A stretch of DNA of 64,000 nt. Source: JAKFYM01 sp964612065. Its GTDB lineage: Bacteria > Bdellovibrionota > UBA1018 > CAIPTA01. Positions 8,298 through 14,983 of the stretch are shown here, one piece after another. The position numbers and the translations under genes were made by a program. Each line of letters starts with the position of its first letter. The first letter of the stretch is position 1. The notes beneath the pieces are model-generated. The model made no database searches and was not told the origin of the DNA. It saw only the letters and a program-made list of their open reading frames with translations. Location: NCBI GenBank assembly GCA_964612065.1, contig CAZTCD010000001.1, positions 39,312 to 103,311 of the forward strand, read 5' to 3'.

Positions 8298-8669
8298 CTA
8301 GAAAGTTTTTCCGGTTTTCCTGGTTTTCCGAGTCTTAGGGTTCCATTGGAAGCTATCGAGATCGATGTGGCCGATATCTGACACCTGCACTCCTTCGCCG
8401 GTGAGCAGTCGCTTCTGCTTCAAAAATCCAGTTGAAGCCCAGGGAATGGAAATGGAGCCTTTCGAGTTGATCACCCGGTGCCAGGGCAGGCCGTACTTGG
8501 CGGAGCAAGAGGAAAGAACCCATAGTACACCCCGGGACCCATGTGGTTTTCCTGCCAGTGAGGCTATCTGGCCGTACGTGGCTACTCTTCCCATGGGAAT
8601 TCGTTTTAGCCACCTGATCACTTGAAGCGAAAAAGGAGAGAGTGCCTTAGTGGTCTTATTGCCTCTCAA
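8298..8669 (-). CDS. atl: Alkyltransferase-like protein (ATL), DNA damage recognition
   Basis: A 123-aa relative of O6-alkylguanine-DNA methyltransferase. It has the DNA-binding helix-turn-helix (IPMGRVATYGQIASLAG, then the arginine finger region SRGV), but the active-site PCHR of the methyltransferases is PWHRV here. Trp for Cys is the mark of ATL proteins, which bind O6-alkylguanine and hand it to nucleotide excision repair instead of repairing it. The start is a TTG with a good GGAGA site 6 nt upstream, inside the end of the GNAT gene (14-bp overlap). The C-terminal TRKTRKTGKTF tail is an unusual basic repeat. It is the last gene of a coupled four-gene set. Confidence 0.85.
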   Translation of the reverse strand: MRGNKTTKALSPFSLQVIRWLKRIPMGRVATYGQIASLAGKPHGSRGVLWVLSSCSAKYGLPWHRVINSKGSISIPWASTGFLKQKRLLTGEGVQVSDIGHIDLDSFQWNPKTRKTRKTGKTF

Positions 8670-9114
8670 TTCTTCTCTCCATTACCCACCCATCCCTTTT
8701 TCCAGGATAGTATCTTGGCAGCCTGGCGGTTGCTCGAAAGCCCTGCTTTAGATAGAGGGCCAAAGCCGCAATATTATCCTGGGGCACATGCAATCGAATA
8801 GCGCGCTTTTTTCTATGCTGAGCAAGACGCAAGAGACGCTTCATTAGCAGGCTCCCGACTCCACGATTTCGTTTGTTTTGAGCTACGGCAAGGTCATAGA
8901 TAACCATCAATTTCGGCTCTATCAGAGAGTAATGAGCGAAACCTGCCACTTGATTGTCTTTGGAAAGTGCCACCAACAGTTCACCCAGATCACCGGTGCT
9001 TTCCAAAATTTTTGTGAATCCGCTGAGCGAGGTCACCAATTTTGAGTCATAGGATTGCTCTTCAATCCTGGAGATATCGGGCAGATGCTCATAGAGTGCT
9101 TCTGCTGTTTTCAC
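8656..9114 (-). CDS. GNAT-family N-acetyltransferase
   Basis: From a GTG at 9114 (GGGTGAT-like site upstream) the protein has 152 residues and a full GNAT fold: an N-terminal part ending DISRIEEQSY, strand 4 MVIYDLAVAQNKRNRGVGSLLMKRLL with the acetyl-CoA loop QNKRNRGVG, then AIRLHVPQDNIAALALYLKQGF as in RimI-type enzymes. The frame is open further upstream to 9207, but the GTG start gives the usual GNAT N-terminus and overlaps the stop of the preceding small ORF (GTGA), typical of coupling. The substrate is unknown; protein N-terminus, small molecule and antibiotic remain possible. Confidence 0.82.
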   Translation of the reverse strand: MKTAEALYEHLPDISRIEEQSYDSKLVTSLSGFTKILESTGDLGELLVALSKDNQVAGFAHYSLIEPKLMVIYDLAVAQNKRNRGVGSLLMKRLLRLAQHRKKRAIRLHVPQDNIAALALYLKQGFRATARLPRYYPGKRDGWVMERRIERQ

Positions 9115-9281
9115 GATATCACCCGATAACGTCGAATTGCCTCTTGATCCCCGTTGCCCCAGACTTTGTCTTTCAAGCTTCCTCCAGCATGCTCGATTAT
9201 CCGCCACGAGGGGAGCATTCGAGTCGCCACCTCATGTCCAATATGCCCACCATCGATGGCGGAGATTTTCATGGCCCCCAT
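9111..9281 (-). CDS. Small coupled ORF, 56 aa, unknown
   Basis: Its ATG at 9281 overlaps the TAA of the methyltransferase-like gene (TAATG) and its TGA overlaps the GTG of the GNAT gene (GTGA), so it fits exactly between its neighbours. The predicted protein (MGAMKISAIDGGHIGHEV at the start) is Gly-rich with a mixed charged end. There is no signal peptide or known domain. The two perfect stop-start junctions are the main support; it might instead be a chance open frame in a leader. Confidence 0.45.
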   Translation of the reverse strand: MGAMKISAIDGGHIGHEVATRMLPSWRIIEHAGGSLKDKVWGNGDQEAIRRYRVIS

Positions 9282-10066
9282 TACCATTCTCTTTGATAAA
9301 CGCTGACGCATGCCGGGTGCGGCAGCGGATAAAAGTCACAATCAAGGTGTGCTCTCTCCAAAAGTAATAAGCCGCTGTCGTGTCGGGCTTTGTCAAATTC
9401 CTCTTCTTCCCATGCCCCCTGATGGACCAATACCAATAAGGCACCCGGTTTCATGTTCCTGCGAAAGCTCAAGATCCACGGTTTCGGGTTTCCGAAATAA
9501 GAAGGCAGCCCCCACGCTAACGCCGGATTAATGCTGACAAACGGATAGAAACAGCAAATCAGGTCGACCGGATCGTTCCATAGAAAATAGTCCCCTTCTA
9601 CGTACCTGTCTGCTGCATTTACCAGGTTCAAGTAATACTTTGCCTTGTCCCAGCGTGAGTGGAAGCCGTGTAATAGGGGAAACGGATCGACCTCGATTCC
9701 TGTGATGCGCGTGTTTGCGTAAAAATTTCTGAAGAATAGCCGCAAGCTCGGGATCCGGGCGAAGTCTTGGCAGCCGGGTTCGGCAATTTCTAGTTCGAGA
9801 AGATCAGTTCTCAGGTGGGGCGCTACCAAGCGGTCGAGCACCCAAAGGGTCCATAAATTTTTTTTATATACTTCAGGGCTAAGCCTCGCAGCAAAAGATC
9901 CCAGCCCATACTTTTTCTCGAGGTTTGCCTCCGTATCGGTCCGCAAAGAGCCGTTATCACCCGATTCAAGGTAACCTTCGCGGCGAAAACGAAAGTGTGT
10001 CCGAATGGTCCAGAAAATGTGATTTCTGGCGGACAGCAGCCTTTCGGTGAGGGGGAGGCGGTGCAT
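9281..10066 (-). CDS. Class I SAM-methyltransferase-like protein, unknown substrate
   Basis: A 261-aa protein. LLELEIAEPGCQDFARI (about residues 90-106) sits where motif I of Rossmann methyltransferases is expected, though the usual GxGxG is degenerate. ITGIEVDPFPL resembles the acidic motif II and DLICCFYPFVSINP motif IV; later MKPGALLVLVHQG is typical of the strand after motif IV in these folds. The N-terminus is basic with Trp and Arg (RNHIFWTIRTHFRFRREG). The start has an AGGA site 8 nt upstream. It is the first gene of a coupled set with a GNAT enzyme and ATL, so a role in modification or repair is possible but unproven. Confidence 0.55.
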   Translation of the reverse strand: MHRLPLTERLLSARNHIFWTIRTHFRFRREGYLESGDNGSLRTDTEANLEKKYGLGSFAARLSPEVYKKNLWTLWVLDRLVAPHLRTDLLELEIAEPGCQDFARIPSLRLFFRNFYANTRITGIEVDPFPLLHGFHSRWDKAKYYLNLVNAADRYVEGDYFLWNDPVDLICCFYPFVSINPALAWGLPSYFGNPKPWILSFRRNMKPGALLVLVHQGAWEEEEFDKARHDSGLLLLERAHLDCDFYPLPHPACVSVYQREW

Positions 10067-10107
10067 AGATTTTCCTATATTGATAATCTATCCTGAATTC
10101 TCTCCAT

Positions 10108-12753
10108 ATGAGCAGTCTACATAATACAATCTTTTCACTTTACCAACAGCGCGGGAGCGGGACCGCCTTCAAGCTGCAGCTCGAAGCGGGGGGATACCGG
10201 AAAGTATCGTTCGCCGATGCCAGACTGTTGTCTCTTAAGTTGAGTGCTTATTTGCGCTCCAAGGGGGTGGTTGCAGGGGATAAAGTAATGATCGTTTCGG
10301 AAAACGCTCCGGAATGGCCGGTCGCCGCGCTCGCCGTACTGAATTTACGGGCTGTCCTGGTTCCAGTAGCCGCCATAGGCTCTAATTTCGAAATCGAGAA
10401 CGTGTTCCGGGCTGCTGCTCCGAAGTTTTGTATTTACTCTCAGGAAATCTCGGGAGCGCGACACCTGGGTGAATTGCTAAAGGCAGAGAACACGGGTTCG
10501 ATTTGTTGGAGAACCCAGGACGATGACCCGATCGGGCGCTGGGTGGAATCACAGGATCCCGATCAAGTGGACCAATCTTCAGGGGACAACGATCCGGCTC
10601 TTCTTATCTTTACTTCTGGTACAACCGGCAATCCGAAAGGAGTGCCGATTACTCACGGAAATATTCTTTCCAATGCGAGAGCTGTTGTCGGTACCTTGAG
10701 CGTTTCGGAGTATGATCGTGTGGTCTCTGTTCTGCCTTTGTCCCATATGCTCGAGTTCACCGGGGGATATGTTTTAACTTCTCTGATCGGTGCCGAAGTT
10801 ACTTACATAAAAAGCCTGAAGCCGGAAGACCTTATTCAGGCTCTTCGAGACTCCAAGGCCACTGTATTGATCGCGGTTCCGCTTCTATTTGAGGTTATTT
10901 CCCGAAATTTACAGGCAAAACTGAACAATCTGTCTGGCCCTCTTAAAAGAATGTTTTCACTTTTCTCAGTTTGGACCATGTCGTTCCCTGCTCTCGGGAA
11001 AGTGCTGTTTTATCCGATTCATGCGAAATTGGGAGGAAGCATTCGCTTTCTTGTGGCAGGCGGGGCACGCCTGCAGCCTCAGACTTTTGATTACTTCAGA
11101 GGTCTTGGGATTACCATTCTCCAAGGGTACGGGCTTACGGAAACCTCGCCGGTCCTTACATTTACAACGATGGAAACAGCCGCCCCTGATCATGTGGGTG
11201 CGCCAGTTCCTGGAGTAGAGATCGGAATTTTCGATTCGAGTGGCAACAGGTTGGATAATGGCCAAGAGGGCGAGATCTGGGCCAAGGGTCCAAGTGTTTT
11301 TTCCGGCTACCTGAATTCCGAACAGAATATGGAAACGTTTTCGAACGGATGGTTTCGCACCGGCGATCTGGGCACGCTGGATGCTTCTAATCTTCTTAGA
11401 ATTACTGGGCGGAAGAAGGACATTATCGTTACTGCTGCAGGAAAGAACGTCTATCCGGATGAGATTGAAGGTCTGGTGATGGCCTCCGGAAGTTTTTTGG
11501 AAGTGGCCGCAATGGGAATTAATGATTCTTCGGGGCATGAAAAGATCGTTTTGGTAGTTGTCCCGGACAAGACTCGTTTTCTGGGCTTGGCCCAGGCAGA
11601 AGTCTCTAGAGAATGCGAAAAATTAGCTCTCGAAAGCACCAAGTCACTGGCGGAATACAAATGGCCTCAACGAGTGGAGGTTCTCTTTGAAGACCTTCCT
11701 AAGACCAGTACCCGGAAAGTAAAAAAGCACGAGCTTAAGAAGAGGTTGGAACGACTAAAGGAAAATAGTACCACTGCACCCGCTGAAGGCGGAGAAGCGC
11801 TGAATCTGAAGAATGCGCTTGAGCTGGCGATAGCAAACGGTATTTCGGAAATCACCAAAGTCGAACCGGCCAATATTCGCTTAGAGCACTCCCTCTCAAA
11901 GGATCTCGGGCTGGACTCCCTTACCTTTGTTGAACTCGTGGGAGAGGTGGAGAAAAAGTTCAATGCGAGAATAGAGGGGGTAGATTTTTCAGCAATAGTA
12001 ACTGTGAAGGATTTGGTGAGTGCTTTACAGTTCACCTCGATGGATAAGACCGGGGCTTCTATTTTTAATAAGGTTTTTTTCGCCGATTTCAGACCAATCG
12101 AAAATCAAGGTTTTATATGGGCAGTGGTACGGGGGGCTTTCAATCGATTGGTCCGAGTACTTCTAAGATATAGGTACGATATAGAGGTTGAGGGAGTGGA
12201 AAATTTGGAGGGGGATGGCCCATTCATTTTTACTCCCAATCACTCTAGCCATTTCGATTTGCTGTCCATTGCCGGTTCTATTCCGGCGCGAATGATCCAT
12301 CGGACATTTGCGGTTGCAGCCAAGGACTATTTTTTTAATGGCACATTGAAATCACTTGGAGCCCGTGCATTCGTTAATGCGATTCCTTTTGACCGAAAAG
12401 GGAGAGTGAATGAAAGCATGCAAGCCTGCCGAGAAGCCATAGATCAGGGAAACAGCCTGGTGATATTCCCTGAAGGCACGAGATCTCCCAATGGCAGCGT
12501 TCAAGAGTTTAAATCGGGAGTGGGACAGCTATTGGCAGGCCATCCCGAAGTTAAGGCTGTGCCTGTATATATCGAGGGTGCTTATCAGATTATGCCGAAA
12601 GGGGCTAGCCTGCCGGGTTCGGGCAAACTCCGTGTGAGGTATGGACGACCGATATCATTTAGGGATATGAGTTCCGAGGCGGAAAGCCTGAAGCGGATTT
12701 CCGAGAGGCTTCGTGCTGAGGTGCTTGATCTCGTGTACGGAAGACTTAATTGA
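10108..12753 (+). CDS. Fused acyl-AMP ligase, acyl carrier protein and PlsC-type acyltransferase
   Basis: An 881-aa three-part protein. Residues 1 to about 560 are an ANL-family acyl-CoA/ACP ligase with the phosphate loop LLIFTSGTTGNPKG, GYGLTETSP, WFRTGDLG and the C-terminal ITGRKKDII hinge. Residues about 575-650 are an acyl carrier domain with DLGLDSL, where Ser604 should carry phosphopantetheine. Residues about 665-881 are a 1-acylglycerol-phosphate acyltransferase with NHSSHFD (His712, Asp717) and FPEGTRS (Glu789). Aas of E. coli joins an acyltransferase and a ligase in the other order and has no ACP, so this could activate a fatty acid, hold it on its own ACP and pass it to a lysolipid. 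That path is inferred. Confidence 0.88.
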   Translation: MSSLHNTIFSLYQQRGSGTAFKLQLEAGGYRKVSFADARLLSLKLSAYLRSKGVVAGDKVMIVSENAPEWPVAALAVLNLRAVLVPVAAIGSNFEIENVFRAAAPKFCIYSQEISGARHLGELLKAENTGSICWRTQDDDPIGRWVESQDPDQVDQSSGDNDPALLIFTSGTTGNPKGVPITHGNILSNARAVVGTLSVSEYDRVVSVLPLSHMLEFTGGYVLTSLIGAEVTYIKSLKPEDLIQALRDSKATVLIAVPLLFEVISRNLQAKLNNLSGPLKRMFSLFSVWTMSFPALGKVLFYPIHAKLGGSIRFLVAGGARLQPQTFDYFRGLGITILQGYGLTETSPVLTFTTMETAAPDHVGAPVPGVEIGIFDSSGNRLDNGQEGEIWAKGPSVFSGYLNSEQNMETFSNGWFRTGDLGTLDASNLLRITGRKKDIIVTAAGKNVYPDEIEGLVMASGSFLEVAAMGINDSSGHEKIVLVVVPDKTRFLGLAQAEVSRECEKLALESTKSLAEYKWPQRVEVLFEDLPKTSTRKVKKHELKKRLERLKENSTTAPAEGGEALNLKNALELAIANGISEITKVEPANIRLEHSLSKDLGLDSLTFVELVGEVEKKFNARIEGVDFSAIVTVKDLVSALQFTSMDKTGASIFNKVFFADFRPIENQGFIWAVVRGAFNRLVRVLLRYRYDIEVEGVENLEGDGPFIFTPNHSSHFDLLSIAGSIPARMIHRTFAVAAKDYFFNGTLKSLGARAFVNAIPFDRKGRVNESMQACREAIDQGNSLVIFPEGTRSPNGSVQEFKSGVGQLLAGHPEVKAVPVYIEGAYQIMPKGASLPGSGKLRVRYGRPISFRDMSSEAESLKRISERLRAEVLDLVYGRLN

Positions 12754-12780
12754 ATTGAACATACTAATAGGGTTGGGATT

Positions 12781-14331
12781 TTGAGCAAATATTTCGCTAC
12801 TTGTGCCAGAGGCGTTGAGGAACTAACGGAAGCCGAATTGCACTCGATTGGTGTGGAAACTACTGAGCGTACCCATGGGGGAGTGTTTTTCGAAGGCGAT
12901 CAGGAGGCGCTTTATCGTGCGCACCTTTGGCTGAGGACCGCGAACCGAATTCTACTGATGCTCCGTTCGTTTCCAGTGAAGAGCCCAGATGATCTTTACG
13001 ATCAACTCTCGCGCTTCAAGTGGGAAACATTTCTGCGACCAAAGCTCACTTTTTCTATCACCTGTACGATTAGTGGAAGAAATCCCATCCAGCTCAATCA
13101 TTCTCATTTCGTGAAACTCAGAGCGAAGGACGCCATCGTTGACAGGATGAGGGAAAAGACGGGAGGCCGCCCTGATGTAAATCTGGACGATGCGGACATC
13201 CGAATCGTGCTTTATATCCGGAACGGTGTTTGTACGTTGAATATGGATGCAACCGGCCGTTCGCTTCACGAACGGGGTTATCGTTCCAGCGATGCGGCAG
13301 CTCCGCTGAAGGAGACAATGGCAGCGGCTATTCTTATGCTTTCGGGGTGGAAGCCTGGAACCCCTCTTGTGGATCCCATGTGTGGATCTGGTACTCTTCT
13401 AGCCGAAGCGGCCTTGATGTCTGCGAATTTAGCTCCGGGAGCACTACGAGCCCGTTTTTCTTTTATGAATTGGCCGGATTTTAACGAAACCACTTGGAGC
13501 GGATTACTAACTGAAGCTGACTCCAAAAGGTCCGTAGTGCCCGCGGGGCAGCTTTTCGGTTTTGATAAGGATCCGGATGCTGTTAAGCAAACCAGGAAAA
13601 CCTTCCAGGTTTTGGGAATGTTGCCAGCAGTCTCTCTTGATTGCCGTAGGTTCGAACAGTTTGTTTTGCCCGATCTTCAACAGACGGGGTTTCTTGTCGT
13701 AAATCCTCCTTACGGTGAGCGCTTGGGGGACGTGGAGAAGCTGAAGCCGTTGTATAAGAACCTCGGGGACACTCTGAAAAACAAATGCACTGGCTGGACA
13801 GCCGCTGTGTTTACCGGCAGCGCCGAATTGATGAAAGCGATAGGACTTAAGGCAAGGCGGAAAATTCCATTGTGGAACGGCCCGATAGAGTGCCGCCTGC
13901 TGGTTTATGAGGTGTTCAAGGGTAATGCCCGAGACCAAAAGGTCGGGATAGTCGTAAACTCAGATCTCCAAGAGGCCAGGGAACCAGGAATTTCGTCTCT
14001 ACAAGCGGATATTCTCGAGCATGCAACGCATACATCTCATGCCGTGAATAAACTTGTTAATATTTGTAGTGAGCATTGGCTTCAAGCCGGAGACGAAAAT
14101 TCACTGGAAGAATTTTGTGCCATCACGCTCTTATCCATGGTGGAGGGCGGCATAATCGAGCTATACCCTGACTTTTCCCAGTCCGCTCCCCTTTCGTTCT
14201 CTACCGCCGAAGCGGCTTTGGCCGAATGGACGGAAGAAGGATTCGAGGGAAATTTGCGGCTGGCTATTCTTGCGACGGAAAAAGGGAAACGACTGTTCCA
14301 AGAATACGTAACTTTGAATTCAGAGAGCTAA
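12781..14331 (+). CDS. rlmL: 23S rRNA m2G2445 methyltransferase RlmL (THUMP type), extended C-terminus
   Basis: A 516-aa protein starting at TTG (FATCARGVEELTEAEL is the family's usual N-terminus). Residues 1-160 contain the THUMP RNA-binding region; RSLHERGYRSSDAAAPLKETMAAAIL precedes motif I DPMCGSGTLLAEAAL, and the catalytic VVNPPYGERL follows, as in RlmL/YcbY. It uses SAM to methylate guanine N2 in 23S rRNA. The RlmK half of the gammaproteobacterial fusion is missing; instead there are about 130 extra residues after the methyltransferase that look like a helical or winged-helix domain (EEFCAITLLSMVEGGIIELY). It ends in a hairpin shared with the convergent gene. Confidence 0.88.
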   Translation: MSKYFATCARGVEELTEAELHSIGVETTERTHGGVFFEGDQEALYRAHLWLRTANRILLMLRSFPVKSPDDLYDQLSRFKWETFLRPKLTFSITCTISGRNPIQLNHSHFVKLRAKDAIVDRMREKTGGRPDVNLDDADIRIVLYIRNGVCTLNMDATGRSLHERGYRSSDAAAPLKETMAAAILMLSGWKPGTPLVDPMCGSGTLLAEAALMSANLAPGALRARFSFMNWPDFNETTWSGLLTEADSKRSVVPAGQLFGFDKDPDAVKQTRKTFQVLGMLPAVSLDCRRFEQFVLPDLQQTGFLVVNPPYGERLGDVEKLKPLYKNLGDTLKNKCTGWTAAVFTGSAELMKAIGLKARRKIPLWNGPIECRLLVYEVFKGNARDQKVGIVVNSDLQEAREPGISSLQADILEHATHTSHAVNKLVNICSEHWLQAGDENSLEEFCAITLLSMVEGGIIELYPDFSQSAPLSFSTAEAALAEWTEEGFEGNLRLAILATEKGKRLFQEYVTLNSES

Positions 14332-14345
14332 GCTTACAAGCTTAG
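14328..14345. repeat. Inverted repeat spanning both convergent stop codons
   Basis: CTAAGCTT and AAGCTTAG are separated by AC, a near-perfect 18-bp palindrome. The TAA stop of rlmL lies in the left arm and the TAA stop of the minus-strand CysZ-like gene in the right arm. No T tract follows on either strand, so it is not a classical terminator; it may act as a stable 3' end for both mRNAs. Confidence 0.5.
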
Positions 14346-14983
14346 AGCTTGGTTAACTGCCTTCGATGAAAGAAGGTAAGCGTAGAGAGAATCTGCGCAA
14401 ATCCGAGCAGAAACACGTTTATCACCGGAATGAACAACAACAGATTCAACAAGAGCCCCAGAAAAAAATTTGAAACCGGATTCTTAAAGAACAAGCGAAC
14501 TCGGAATGACAAGCGCTGGTCAAATCTGCCGTAAATGGCGCATAGAAAAGAATAGGCAGCAAGCCAGGCGATGAGAATGAACTGTACAGGTGCAAGAAGG
14601 GGAATCAAGGAGAGCGCCAGCAGGAATAAAGCCGCAGCAGCCACAAGAAGCGAGTGAAAAAACTCCCTGGCCAACCGTTTCATGCCGAAGTCCGGTGCAG
14701 GAATTTTTACTTCTCCGTAAACAGCGCGCTGAACCTCATCAATAATAGGATCTTCCACGGGTAGAAGGGAGAGTTTTCCAAAGACTAACCATGTGAGTAG
14801 GAAGACCAGCATCATGGCTGGTAATGAGATCCAAAGAGCGCTGGCTTGTAGAAGTGACTGCCACGTCAGATAAACTACAACCGATGCTGACGCAAAGGTA
14901 ATAACGCCAGGAAAGACGCCCAAAGCAAATAGCTTTGGGCGCGTAAAGAACAGCTTAATTGCATGAAAAGGAAGTGAGATCAC
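14342..14983 (-). CDS. EI24/CysZ-family inner-membrane protein
   Basis: A 213-aa protein with about five hydrophobic segments (near residues 18-36, 50-66, 108-128, 130-150 and 176-198). The opening PFHAIKLFFTRPKLFALGVFP and the closing segment LLNLLLFIPVINVFLLG resemble the EI24 family, which includes the sulphate permease CysZ. No sulphate genes lie nearby, so transport of sulphate is not implied. The GTG start overlaps the TGA of the metalloprotease gene (GTGA), so the two are coupled and may act together at the envelope. Confidence 0.7.
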   Translation of the reverse strand: MISLPFHAIKLFFTRPKLFALGVFPGVITFASASVVVYLTWQSLLQASALWISLPAMMLVFLLTWLVFGKLSLLPVEDPIIDEVQRAVYGEVKIPAPDFGMKRLAREFFHSLLVAAAALFLLALSLIPLLAPVQFILIAWLAAYSFLCAIYGRFDQRLSFRVRLFFKNPVSNFFLGLLLNLLLFIPVINVFLLGFAQILSTLTFFHRRQLTKL

